Source of the DNA: Rheinheimera maricola
GTDB taxonomy: Bacteria > Pseudomonadota > Gammaproteobacteria > Enterobacterales > Alteromonadaceae
Direction: 5' to 3'
NCBI RefSeq assembly: GCF_016918075.2
Contig: NZ_JAERPS020000002.1
Location: forward strand, 496,001-560,000
Length of the DNA: 64,000 nucleotides
Made by a program: the position numbers and the translations under genes. Positions 52,101 through 61,053 of the stretch are shown piece by piece (position 1 is the stretch's first letter; every line of letters begins with the position of its first letter). The notes under the pieces are model-generated. The model ran no database searches. It was not told the origin of the DNA and was given only the letters and a program-made list of their open reading frames with translations.

Positions 52101-55061
52101 CTAACCGGGGATATTGTCAGCATAAGTTGTCAGAGTAGCGAGATCACTAGTAGCGGTTAAGCTGCCGTTAGCTAACAAATCATCAATTCGGTTTTCTGCA
52201 GACAAGGTAGCTACCGGCACGGTGGCCTGCAGTAACAAATAGCCATTGCGGCCACTCTGTTTTACCCGATACAACGCCTGATCAGCCAGTTTAAGGCTTT
52301 GCTGCCAATCCCAGTTTACCGGCTTTGCCACAGCGCCTATCGAACAGGTAAGCGGTTTAGCAATTCCCAGAGTTTCAGTCCAAGGGTACTGCCGAATCGC
52401 TTGCTGTATCCGCTCTAGTGCCAGCACAGCATCATCGGCCGCTTCCAAAATAAGTAAGAATTCTTCACCGCCCCAGCGAATAAGATGATCCGAACCTCGA
52501 CTATTTTGTCGCAATATATCGGCAATAGCGATTAACACCTCATCACCGACATGATGGCCTTGACTGTCATTGATTTGCTTAAAATGGTCTAAGTCTAAAA
52601 CAGCCCAAATTAATGGTGTACTGTGGCGCTGAGCCCGTGACTGAATGGCGTGGATGTTCGTATCCAGATAATGCCGGTTATACAAGCCCGTTAGCGCATC
52701 TTGCATACTCATTTGTTGCAACTTTTCATTGGCCTGGTGCAATTCGTAAGTTCGTTCAGCTACCAAGGATGCCAGTTGCCGCCGTGAACGCGCCAGCGCT
52801 AGTAAGCGCCAGTGGTATAGGCCCCATAGCAACACAGCCAACAGCAGTAACAACGCTACGCGGGCAAAAGACGTTTCGTGCCAGTGAGGTTGTAGCTCTA
52901 TCGCCGTTTCAACTGTTTCACTCCAACGATAATCACCAGCCACCCGCACTTGTAATAAAAAGCGGTAGTGCCCCGGTGGTAAATTGGTGTAAAACGCGTC
53001 TCGCCTGCTTCCCGCATCTATCCAATTACTGTCATAGCCGCGCAACTGGTAACGTAGCTGCAGCGAAGAAGCCTGCACATAATACGGCGCAGTAAAACTA
53101 ACCTGCCAGTCGCGTTGCTCAGGCGGCAAGCTCAGCTTTTCGCCATAATATTTTTCATTGCCAGCAGACAATGCGTTAATGACTGGCTGCGGTACATGGT
53201 TATACTGGATAAGTTGTTGTAGCGGCAGTGACACCACTCCGTTTAAAGTGGGAAACCACAGCCGCCCCTGATGCACAGTGCCCTTGCTACTGCCGGCACC
53301 ATTACAGCAACGATGCGAGTCTGTTTCAGCCTCTGGCCGGCGGTCATCAACCAACATGTATAGTTTATCTACTTTGCCTTGCAGCAAGGCTGAGTAGTCC
53401 ATACGGTAAAAGCCCTCGAAATTACTGATAACCAGCTGATTTTCTATTTTTTCAACATGGATCACACCATTGCCTGGCAAACCACGCTGTTGATTAAACC
53501 ATTGCCAATTTCCCGGGCTGCCGAATAAAAACCCCTGGTCGAAGCTACCAATTAGTAAATTACCATCATCAAACTGTTTGATCATACTAATAAAACTACC
53601 GGCCAGCGGGATATCTGTTACCGGATGAAAACCGTTGTCATCACGCACAAAGAGGCCATTTTCGGTACCAACCCAAAGCCGATTTTGGCTATCTGGTAGC
53701 ACTATGCGCACTTTTACCTTGGTCAATGCTTCAGGCAGCTTGTGTTGTAACAGTTCATCGTGCTGCAGGTAGTACAAGCCGCCATTGGTGCCAACCCAGA
53801 GCGTGTCGTCTTCCCGAGCCAGGGTAGTTACCAGCAAATGAGCAATCTGGTCAAAATTGCGCCGCCACCCCAGGGTATTGGCATCAAGTAAACTTAAGCC
53901 TGCACGGGTACCAACCCAGAGCTGATCGTCATCAAGTAAAAAACTATAGACAAAAGGATTGGGTAAATACTGATTCGCCATCAATGGCTGAAACTGGCCA
54001 TGCTGTAGCAACGACATACCAGCACTGGTGCCCACCAACAAATGTTGCTGCCATGGCATGACAGCCCAAACGTAAGGATCTGGTATGCCCTCGGCTACGC
54101 TAAAACGTTGAGTGGGCGGCTTACGCAACCGTTTAAGCCCATGTGACCGGCTGCCAAACCACAAATTCTGATGCTTGTCCTGCAGCATACTTTCGACCCA
54201 GACAAAATCCTGATGCTTACCCTTAACAACATCAGCTCGTTCCACCACACCTTGGCGCATTTTATAAACATGACTGTACGTAGTGACCCAAAGCCTTTGT
54301 TGCTGGTCGAGATAAAGCAACTCAATGCGCCTATCGTCATTTGCACCAGGCAAGGTAACCGCTTGCCACACTCCAGCTTGCCAGCGGTACAGACCAAAAG
54401 TTGTGCCCAGATACAACTGACCATCTTGTATCGCAATCTCGCTAATTTGCACCCCAGCTATCGTCTGTGGAGCGGCGTGCCACTGATACTGACCATTTAT
54501 CAGGCTGGCAAAACCATCCTGACCACCAACATATAAGTTGTCGTTATGTTGATACAGCTGAAATACCGGGCCTTGATGCACCGTTACGGCCTGCATTTTA
54601 TCCTGCTGCCACTGCCACAAATGATTGCCGCCAATATAGATACTGCCATCCGATAACTCGGCAAATCCACTTACGGCGCCCTGCAGCGGCTGCGCCAGGT
54701 CCAGCCGACTGAACGTGCCGTGCTGATAGCGCATCAGACCGTTTACACTGCCAATCCACAACCCGCCCTGCACATCGAAATGCAACGCGGTAATTAAGTT
54801 CGACGACATCTGGGGGGTATTAGAGGTATTAAACACGTCAAACTGCACGCCATCAAATCGAGCCAGGCCACTTTGCGTGCCTAACCAAAGAAAGCCGTCA
54901 GCATCCTGCTCTATGGCGGTAACTGAAATTTGCGGCAAGCCAGCATCAACCGACCATACCCGGTACAGGTAATCGTCTTGTGTTAGCACCATAGATTGCA
55001 CGTTAAGTGCAATAACGCAGCCAAGCACTAGTTTGACAAAAAACGCACAAAACCAACGCAA
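52101..55061 (-). CDS. Beta-propeller / Y_Y_Y sensor diguanylate cyclase
   Basis: A 986-aa membrane sensor. The signal peptide (about residues 1-23) is followed by many two-component-regulator propeller repeats (GLPQISVTAIEQDADGFLWL near 41; later VWVGT- and LWVGTNGGL-type repeats). A Y_Y_Y domain lies near 680-755, a single membrane helix (FARVALLLLLAVLLWGLYHW) near 765, a coiled coil, and a GGDEF domain near 820-960. The catalytic motif is GGEEF (RWGGEEFLLIL) and an RxxD product-inhibition site (RGSD) lies five residues before it. It should therefore make c-di-GMP with feedback control. Its promoter holds a perfect palindrome. Confidence 0.92.
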   Translation of the reverse strand: MRWFCAFFVKLVLGCVIALNVQSMVLTQDDYLYRVWSVDAGLPQISVTAIEQDADGFLWLGTQSGLARFDGVQFDVFNTSNTPQMSSNLITALHFDVQGGLWIGSVNGLMRYQHGTFSRLDLAQPLQGAVSGFAELSDGSIYIGGNHLWQWQQDKMQAVTVHQGPVFQLYQHNDNLYVGGQDGFASLINGQYQWHAAPQTIAGVQISEIAIQDGQLYLGTTFGLYRWQAGVWQAVTLPGANDDRRIELLYLDQQQRLWVTTYSHVYKMRQGVVERADVVKGKHQDFVWVESMLQDKHQNLWFGSRSHGLKRLRKPPTQRFSVAEGIPDPYVWAVMPWQQHLLVGTSAGMSLLQHGQFQPLMANQYLPNPFVYSFLLDDDQLWVGTRAGLSLLDANTLGWRRNFDQIAHLLVTTLAREDDTLWVGTNGGLYYLQHDELLQHKLPEALTKVKVRIVLPDSQNRLWVGTENGLFVRDDNGFHPVTDIPLAGSFISMIKQFDDGNLLIGSFDQGFLFGSPGNWQWFNQQRGLPGNGVIHVEKIENQLVISNFEGFYRMDYSALLQGKVDKLYMLVDDRRPEAETDSHRCCNGAGSSKGTVHQGRLWFPTLNGVVSLPLQQLIQYNHVPQPVINALSAGNEKYYGEKLSLPPEQRDWQVSFTAPYYVQASSLQLRYQLRGYDSNWIDAGSRRDAFYTNLPPGHYRFLLQVRVAGDYRWSETVETAIELQPHWHETSFARVALLLLLAVLLWGLYHWRLLALARSRRQLASLVAERTYELHQANEKLQQMSMQDALTGLYNRHYLDTNIHAIQSRAQRHSTPLIWAVLDLDHFKQINDSQGHHVGDEVLIAIADILRQNSRGSDHLIRWGGEEFLLILEAADDAVLALERIQQAIRQYPWTETLGIAKPLTCSIGAVAKPVNWDWQQSLKLADQALYRVKQSGRNGYLLLQATVPVATLSAENRIDDLLANGSLTATSDLATLTTYADNIPG

Positions 55062-55087
55062 AATGCCGATACCTTTCGCAGAGTATA

Positions 55088-55106
55088 AGTAAACATAATG
55101 TTTACT
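55088..55106. promoter_or_regulatory. Perfect 19-bp palindrome upstream of the diguanylate cyclase gene
   Basis: AGTAAACATAATGTTTACT has 9-bp arms around a central A, 27 bp before the cyclase start and about 130 bp before the divergent thioesterase-like gene. It looks like a repressor operator; the cognate regulator is unknown. It resembles TGTAAA...TTTACA sites but with different spacing. Confidence 0.6.
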
Positions 55107-55236
55107 CTACTATAGCTTGTTTTAGCGTTAGCGTTGAAACCAGACGAAAGGCATTTTTAGCTACCTGAGCGGTCAGCTTGCGGCTATGGTCTTACCAGTG
55201 TAAGCTCGATGACATCCTTATTATCGGAACCTGACG

Positions 55237-55719
55237 ATGGCCAACTCACTGCGAAAAGCCAACTGGGGCTTATCATATTTTGCCTGGCGCTACATACCCT
55301 TGATTGGTTTTTGTTCGCCTAAGATTATTCGCATGGATAGCGATACACTTGAAGTAACCATGCCGCATAGCTGGCGTACAAAAAACCATTTAGGCAGTAT
55401 TTATTTTGGCGCACTGGCGATTGGCGCTGATTTAGCCGGCGCTTTTTTAGTGTTTAGTAAAGCCAAGGCCCGTGGTGTTAATGCTAATTTTGCTTTTAAA
55501 GATGTGCAGGGTCAGTTTCTAAAACGGCCAGAAGCAACAGTACATTTCACCAGCCACGACGGCGCTATTATTGATGCCATGATTGATGAATCATTGGCCA
55601 CCGGTGAGCGCATTAACAAGCCGGTGTCAGTAGTGGTTACCTGCCCGACGATCAATGGCGATGAACCCATGGCCACTTTTACGCTAACGTTGTCGGTTAA
55701 AGCAAAAGCAAAGAAATAA
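55237..55719 (+). CDS. DUF4442 hot-dog-fold thioesterase-like protein
   Basis: A 160-aa protein. The central segment HSWRTKNHLGSIYFGALAIG, continuing ADLAGAFLVF, is the signature of the DUF4442/PaaI-like hot-dog family, where the N-H-x-G part sits at the thioester-binding site. Members are putative acyl-CoA or acyl-ACP thioesterases. It ends in a Lys-rich tail (KAKAKK). It precedes gmk by about 65 bp on the same strand and is divergent from the diguanylate cyclase. No specific substrate can be given. Confidence 0.8.
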   Translation: MANSLRKANWGLSYFAWRYIPLIGFCSPKIIRMDSDTLEVTMPHSWRTKNHLGSIYFGALAIGADLAGAFLVFSKAKARGVNANFAFKDVQGQFLKRPEATVHFTSHDGAIIDAMIDESLATGERINKPVSVVVTCPTINGDEPMATFTLTLSVKAKAKK

Positions 55720-55785
55720 ACAGGTTTGCAGCGACAGCCAACAGCGTCTAAAATCCGATTTCTTTCATTTTCAGGCGTTAACCTT

Positions 55786-56418
55786 ATGCAACACTTAGCC
55801 GGTAATCTATTCATCGTGTCTGCGCCAAGCGGCGCCGGTAAGTCAAGCCTTATCCAGGCGCTGTTGCAACGCCACACCGATATGCAGGTGAGTGTATCGC
55901 ACACTACCCGCGCACCAAGACCGGGAGAGCAAAATGGCGTGCACTACCACTTTATAAGCGTTGATGAATTTAAAGCCTTAATTACCCAAGACGAATTTTT
56001 CGAATGGGCTGAAGTTTTTGGCAACTATTATGGCACCTCAAAAAGCACAATTCGCGATAGCTTAAGCCGCGGCATCGACGTATTTCTAGATATAGACTGG
56101 CAGGGTGCCCGCCAGATTAAACTGCAGGAAAGCTCGGCTAACGGCATATTTATTCTGCCACCGAGCTTAACTGAACTGGAGCAAAGGCTAAACAAACGCG
56201 GCCAGGACAGTAGCGAGGTTATAGCAAAACGTATGGCGCAGGCGCACAGCGAAATGAGCCATGCAAATGAATACGAGTATCTGATAATTAACGATAACTT
56301 TGCTACAGCACTGGAGGAATTCGAGCGGATTGTGTTGGCACAGCGCAACAGCTTTGGCAGCCAGGCCAGCAAACATAACAGCCTGCTGACGCAACTGTTG
56401 GCGAATACGGCAAATTAG
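55786..56418 (+). CDS. gmk: Guanylate kinase
   Basis: Converts GMP to GDP with ATP. The start is set at ATG 55786 ([20 protein letters not shown]); the frame otherwise opens at a TTG at 55726. The 210-aa product has the P-loop APSGAGKSS near residue 13, the GMP-binding [19 protein letters not shown] near 38, and [14 protein letters not shown] near 98. It heads the gmk-rpoZ-spoT group common in gammaproteobacteria. (p)ppGpp made or degraded by SpoT is a known effector of guanylate kinases in other bacteria. Confidence 0.97.
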   Translation: MQHLAGNLFIVSAPSGAGKSSLIQALLQRHTDMQVSVSHTTRAPRPGEQNGVHYHFISVDEFKALITQDEFFEWAEVFGNYYGTSKSTIRDSLSRGIDVFLDIDWQGARQIKLQESSANGIFILPPSLTELEQRLNKRGQDSSEVIAKRMAQAHSEMSHANEYEYLIINDNFATALEEFERIVLAQRNSFGSQASKHNSLLTQLLANTAN

Positions 56419-56464
56419 CGTAAACTATGCGGTCTTGTGAATACCCGCACATTCGGAGCAATAG

Positions 56465-56740
56465 ATGGCACGCGTAACTGTTCAAGATGCAGTAGATAAA
56501 ATTGGTAACCGTTTTGATTTAATTCTGGTGGCTGCACGCCGTGCCCGTCAGTTAGCAGTAGAAGGCAAAGAGCCGATGGTTGATGTCGAAAACGATAAAC
56601 CAACCGTGGTAGCGCTGCGTGAAATTGAAAAAGGTTTTATCACTAATTCCGTTCTGGATGAGCAGGAACGTCGTGATCAAATACAACAAGAAGCATCAGA
56701 AATGGCTGCAGTAGCTGCCATTATCGGTTCAGATCACTAA
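56465..56740 (+). CDS. rpoZ: RNA polymerase omega subunit
   Basis: A 91-aa subunit that aids assembly of RNA polymerase and forms part of a ppGpp site. It starts [20 protein letters not shown] and continues with the conserved [16 protein letters not shown] and [12 protein letters not shown], as in E. coli omega (91 aa). GGAG lies 6 bp before the ATG. It is 46 bp after gmk and 126 bp before spoT. Confidence 0.98.
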   Translation: MARVTVQDAVDKIGNRFDLILVAARRARQLAVEGKEPMVDVENDKPTVVALREIEKGFITNSVLDEQERRDQIQQEASEMAAVAAIIGSDH

Positions 56741-56759
56741 AAACCCCCCTTCTGTGTAG

Positions 56760-56783
56760 GCCAGCGGCGTTTTAGCCGTTGGC
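56760..56783 (+). terminator. Hairpin between rpoZ and spoT (no T-tract)
   Basis: GCCAGCGGC (56760-56768) pairs with GCCGTTGGC (56775-56783), one G-U pair, 6-base loop. It may attenuate read-through or protect the rpoZ message; no T-run follows. Confidence 0.35.
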
Positions 56784-56866
56784 AACGCTAATAAATAAAC
56801 GTATATTCATAATAAATCCCGCGCTTAACGGCGTGTTTTGTTTGCTGTCGCAGTTTGGGAGCACAG

Positions 56867-58990
56867 GTGTATTTATTTGAAGGTCTGAAAAACCAGATTA
56901 GTGCGTATTTGCCGCCAGAGCAGGTTGCCCTTGTGCAACAGGCTTATGTAGTGGCAAGAGACGCGCACGCGCCACAAACCCGCTCCAGTGGCGAGCCTTA
57001 CATTACCCACCCGGTAGCCGTTAGCAGTATTCTGGCAGATATGCACATGGACCATGAAACGCTAATGGCCGCGTTGCTGCATGATGTAATCGAAGATACG
57101 CCTGTAAGCAAAGAAGAGCTTGCCAACAAATTTGGCCAAACCGTAGCCGAGTTGGTACAGGGTGTCAGCAAACTCGATAAGGTAAAGTTCAAAGACTATC
57201 ACGAGTTTGAAGTTACCAACCTGCAAAAAATGTTTATGGCAATGACGCAGGATATCCGCGTTATCTTAATTAAGCTGGCCGACCGCACCCACAATATGCG
57301 CACCCTAGGCGCGCTGCGCCCCGAAAAACGCCGCCGTATTGCTAAAGAAACGCTAGAGCTGTATGCCCCCATCGCCAACCGTCTCGGCATTCACAATATT
57401 AAAAATGAACTGGAAGATTGGGGGTTTCAGGCACTGTATCCGATGCGCTATCGGGCACTGTCTACAGCAGTAAAGCAAGCGCGCGGTAACCGTCGTGAGT
57501 TACTGGAGAAAATCCAGTATGAAATTCTGGCCCGCTTGGATCAAGCCGGCATTAATGCCGATGTCAGCGGCCGCGAGAAACACCTGTACAGCATCTATCG
57601 TAAGATGAAAAACAAAGAGCTGATGTTCAACGATGTGATGGATATTTACGCCTTTCGCGTCGTGGTAGACAGCGTAGATCATTGTTACCGAACGCTGGGC
57701 GCAGTACATAACTTGTATAAGCCTATTGAAATTCGTTTTAAAGACTATATCGCCATCCCAAAGCAAAACGGTTATCAATCATTGCACACCTCGCTGATTG
57801 GCCCGCATGGTATTCCGGTAGAAATACAAATGCGTACCCGCGAAATGGACGAAATGGCCGACAAAGGTATTGCTGCGCACTGGTTATACAAAGCCAATGG
57901 CCAACACCAGGATACCACGGCTCAAATTCGCGCCCGCCGTTGGATGCAAAGCTTGTTGGAATTACAACAAAATGCCGGCAACAGTGCCGAGTTTGTTGAA
58001 AATGTGAAATCTGAGCTGTACCCGGATGAGCTATATGTGTTCTCACCAAAAGGTAAAATAGTTGAACTGCCCATCGGTGCCACTGCAGTTGATTTTGCCT
58101 ATGCCGTACATACTGACATTGGCAATCGTTGTGTTGGTGCCAAGGTCGATAGACGCCCCTATCCGCTTAATAAGCCACTGGAAACCGGCCAGACAGTAGA
58201 AATTGTTACTAGCCCGGGCGGCAAACCAAACGCCAACTGGTTAAACTACGTCGTCACTAGTCGCGCTATTCTAGGTATACGTAACTATCTGAAAAAACAA
58301 CAACAAAATGAATCTATCAGTTTAGGCCGCCGCTTGTTAAGCTCGGCCTTAGGCGAGGTAAAACTAGAAGACATCGCGCCAGAACGTATTGAGCAGGTGT
58401 TGCAAAACACCAAGCAAAAATCATTAGACGAGTTGTGCAGTGAAATAGGCTTAGGTAATCAGCTGGCTATTGCGGTGGCACGGCGCCTGCTGGGCGAATT
58501 TGAATCTGATGAGTCCAGCAGCAAAGAAAATACTGACCCTATGGTAAAAAGCAAAGCCTTTATTATTGGCTCAGAGGGTATGCTACTGACGTTTGCCAAA
58601 TGCTGCCGGCCAATACCGGGCGATGATATCGTCGCCAACGCTACACCAGGCAAAGGCCTGAATGTACACCGTGCCGATTGCCGCAACATTAAAGGCTGGG
58701 ATAAAGAACCGGGTAAGTTTTTTCCGGTGCGCTGGGATAAAACCGGTGACAAACAGTTCCTCTGTGATATCCGCGTGTTTATTGTTAACCGTCAAGGTGT
58801 GCTGGCAAAACTCACCACGCTTATCGCCGCACAGGACTCAAACATTCAGGACTTAGCCACTGACGACAGAGATACCGGTGAATATGTAATTAAAATTACC
58901 CTGTCGGTACACGACAGAGTGCATTTGGCCAATGTAATGCGCAAAATACGCGTCATGCCAGATGTACAAAAAGTATACAGAAGGAAATAA
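56867..58990 (+). CDS. spoT: Bifunctional (p)ppGpp synthetase / hydrolase SpoT
   Basis: Controls the stringent response. The start is GTG 56867 ([16 protein letters not shown], aligning with E. coli SpoT), with GGGAG 5 bp upstream; the frame opens at a TTG 12 bases earlier. The 707-aa product has the hydrolase HD site (HPVAVSS near 48, LLHDVIEDT near 70), a synthetase domain ([20 protein letters not shown], then [14 protein letters not shown]), a TGS domain ([20 protein letters not shown]) and a C-terminal ACT domain. The intact HD motif supports active ppGpp hydrolysis. ridA follows after 5 bp. Confidence 0.97.
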   Translation: MYLFEGLKNQISAYLPPEQVALVQQAYVVARDAHAPQTRSSGEPYITHPVAVSSILADMHMDHETLMAALLHDVIEDTPVSKEELANKFGQTVAELVQGVSKLDKVKFKDYHEFEVTNLQKMFMAMTQDIRVILIKLADRTHNMRTLGALRPEKRRRIAKETLELYAPIANRLGIHNIKNELEDWGFQALYPMRYRALSTAVKQARGNRRELLEKIQYEILARLDQAGINADVSGREKHLYSIYRKMKNKELMFNDVMDIYAFRVVVDSVDHCYRTLGAVHNLYKPIEIRFKDYIAIPKQNGYQSLHTSLIGPHGIPVEIQMRTREMDEMADKGIAAHWLYKANGQHQDTTAQIRARRWMQSLLELQQNAGNSAEFVENVKSELYPDELYVFSPKGKIVELPIGATAVDFAYAVHTDIGNRCVGAKVDRRPYPLNKPLETGQTVEIVTSPGGKPNANWLNYVVTSRAILGIRNYLKKQQQNESISLGRRLLSSALGEVKLEDIAPERIEQVLQNTKQKSLDELCSEIGLGNQLAIAVARRLLGEFESDESSSKENTDPMVKSKAFIIGSEGMLLTFAKCCRPIPGDDIVANATPGKGLNVHRADCRNIKGWDKEPGKFFPVRWDKTGDKQFLCDIRVFIVNRQGVLAKLTTLIAAQDSNIQDLATDDRDTGEYVIKITLSVHDRVHLANVMRKIRVMPDVQKVYRRK

Positions 58991-58995
58991 ACAAC

Positions 58996-59388
58996 ATGTC
59001 TAAAGTTATTATTCGTACTAATGATGCGCCTGCGGCTATTGGTACTTACAGCCAGGCTGTAAAAATTGGCACTACGGTGTACTTATCAGGCCAAATTCCA
59101 CTGCTGCCTGCCACTATGCAACTGGTATCAGACAACTTCGCTGAACAAACCCATCAGGTGTTTAAAAACCTGGCCGCAGTATGTGATGCAGCCGGTGGTA
59201 GCTTAAATAATATGGTGAAAGTGAATATTTATCTCACCGATTTGGGCCAGTTTGCTACAGTTAATGAAATAATGAGCCAATACTTTGCTGAACCTTATCC
59301 AGCGCGTGCAGCAGTACAAGTATCGGCACTGCCTCGCGCTAGCCAGATAGAAATCGACGGCGTAATGGAAGTGCCATCAACTCACTGA
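58996..59388 (+). CDS. ridA: RidA family enamine/imine deaminase
   Basis: A 130-aa cytosolic protein that clears reactive 2-aminoacrylate and related enamines by hydrolysis. It begins [20 protein letters not shown] and has [10 protein letters not shown] near residue 34, [16 protein letters not shown] near 74, and [12 protein letters not shown] with the essential Arg near 105. It starts 5 bp after the spoT stop, so it is co-translated. The spoT-ridA order is a usual gammaproteobacterial one. Confidence 0.95.
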   Translation: MSKVIIRTNDAPAAIGTYSQAVKIGTTVYLSGQIPLLPATMQLVSDNFAEQTHQVFKNLAAVCDAAGGSLNNMVKVNIYLTDLGQFATVNEIMSQYFAEPYPARAAVQVSALPRASQIEIDGVMEVPSTH

Positions 59389-59395
59389 GGTAGCC

Positions 59396-60226
59396 ATGGG
59401 CATTCACCGGCTGATACCAAGCTTACTTGCGGGCAGCATGCTCGTTAGTGTGGCTGCGAAAGCCGAAGAGCCGGTGGCACAGTCTGAAGCAAAACAAGTT
59501 GAACTAACCTGGTGTCTTGATCACTTCTCACGTTTTCATCATTACGAAGATGTCGCAGAGCCCTATGGCCCGTCGGTAGACATCATGCGCGAACTGGCAA
59601 AACGCGCGGGTTTTGTATTGCGCTTCACGCCAAGAACACCGGTTAGCCGCTGTTTCAAGCTGATGGCAGAAGGCAAAGTCGACCTGATGTCTAATTTAAA
59701 GGTAAGTGCTGAGCGGGAAACCTTTATGTTCTTGCTGCCATATGAAACAACTGTTGCCGAGAGTGTGTTTTTACTTCGTAAAGACAGCCGCCCGCTAACC
59801 CACTACCATCAGCTAAAAAATTTAACCATAGCCAGTATTCGCGGCTACTTGTATAGCCAAACCACTATGCAATTTTTACAGCAAAACCGTTTACACGTAG
59901 CAGAAATGGACTCTATCGAAGCTGGATTAGAAATGCTGTTTCGTGGCCGGGTTGATGCATTGATATCGCCAACTGTCAGTACCTCAGAGGCAATTTTTGC
60001 TGCCAGTAGCTACCAGGATAGTTTTCGCATTGCTGACTTGGAGATGGGCGGAGACAACACTGAGTATATCAATATCGGCGTGTCACGTTTTACCCCGCAT
60101 ATCGCACTATTGCCCGCTATTGAGCGCCATTTGCAGGCCATGCAACAAGACGGCACCATTAAGCGTTTATACACAGACGTAGTAATAAGCCCCAAAGTAA
60201 ACCTGCTCAAAGGCCTGTCGCAATGA
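59396..60226 (+). CDS. Periplasmic solute-binding-like protein, paralogue 1 (SBP_bac_3 type)
   Basis: A 276-aa exported protein (signal peptide ending near AAKAEE, about residue 24). The mature part shows the type-3 solute-binding layout: LTWCLDHFSRF, EPYGPSVDIMRELAKRAGF, RCFKLMAEGKVDLMSN, and a later GRVDALISPT. No permease or ATPase genes lie nearby, so it may be a sensor or scavenger and not part of an ABC uptake system. It starts 7 bp after ridA and overlaps its paralogue by 4 bp. Confidence 0.85.
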   Translation: MGIHRLIPSLLAGSMLVSVAAKAEEPVAQSEAKQVELTWCLDHFSRFHHYEDVAEPYGPSVDIMRELAKRAGFVLRFTPRTPVSRCFKLMAEGKVDLMSNLKVSAERETFMFLLPYETTVAESVFLLRKDSRPLTHYHQLKNLTIASIRGYLYSQTTMQFLQQNRLHVAEMDSIEAGLEMLFRGRVDALISPTVSTSEAIFAASSYQDSFRIADLEMGGDNTEYINIGVSRFTPHIALLPAIERHLQAMQQDGTIKRLYTDVVISPKVNLLKGLSQ

Positions 60227-61053
60227 AGGTCTGGTTGGTGCTCAGTTGCTTGTTGCTGTTATCAGCACCACTGCAGGCAGAAGAGCAACCCGTTTTGCAA
60301 TGGTGTCTGGATAACTATCCGAACAGACATAATTATCCGCCACAAGGCGAACCATACGGCCCGACAGTTGACTTGATGCGCGAATTGGCACGTCGTAGCG
60401 GTTTTGTATTAACATTCAGTCCAAATACACCATTTGCCCGCTGCTTGAAGTTAATGCATGATGGCAGCACTGATCTGATGATACGGTTAAATTACAGTGA
60501 CGAGCGCAATAGCTATATGCACCTTATTCCTTACGTCCAGGCGGCGCGGGCAGAGTATTTGTACCTGCTTGAACAGCACAAAGATATCCGCAATATGGCA
60601 CAGCTCAGGGGTTTAACTATCGGCGTGATACGCGGTTATATTTACAATGCAGAACTACCTAATCTACTGATCCAAAACAGTAAAAACGTGGTAGAAATAG
60701 ACACTGAAGACTCAGCCATGACCATGCTGCTGTACCAGCGGGTTGATGCGGTAATCGCGCCAATGCAAACCACAGAACATGTGATAAACAGCAACCCAAA
60801 ATTTAAAGACTCGATTAAAATTGCCAGCCTGATATTTCCGTTCCAGCACAATATGTATGTGCATATCGGCTTGTCGCGTAAAAGCCGCCACGCCGCGTTG
60901 TTGCCACAAATACAAGACGCGATTAACAGCATGGAGCAAGACGGCTTGATACAGCACTATTATCAACAGGACGCTGCCGTTAACTCAGCTGACAGTAAAG
61001 CTAATGACCAGTCAGCATCAGCAGGAAATACGTTAAAGGATGGCGGTGACTAG
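60223..61053 (+). CDS. Periplasmic solute-binding-like protein, paralogue 2
   Basis: A 276-aa product. The signal peptide ends near APLQAEE (residue 20). It shares the first paralogue's framework: LQWCLDNYPNRHNYPP, EPYGPTVDLMRELARRSGFV, RCLKLMHDGSTDLMI and YQRVDAVIAPM. The equal length and tandem ATGA overlap indicate a gene duplication followed by divergence. The C-terminal tail (VNSADSKANDQSASAG) is low-complexity. It overlaps recG by 14 bp, so recG translation is tied to it. Confidence 0.85.
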   Translation: MKVWLVLSCLLLLSAPLQAEEQPVLQWCLDNYPNRHNYPPQGEPYGPTVDLMRELARRSGFVLTFSPNTPFARCLKLMHDGSTDLMIRLNYSDERNSYMHLIPYVQAARAEYLYLLEQHKDIRNMAQLRGLTIGVIRGYIYNAELPNLLIQNSKNVVEIDTEDSAMTMLLYQRVDAVIAPMQTTEHVINSNPKFKDSIKIASLIFPFQHNMYVHIGLSRKSRHAALLPQIQDAINSMEQDGLIQHYYQQDAAVNSADSKANDQSASAGNTLKDGGD

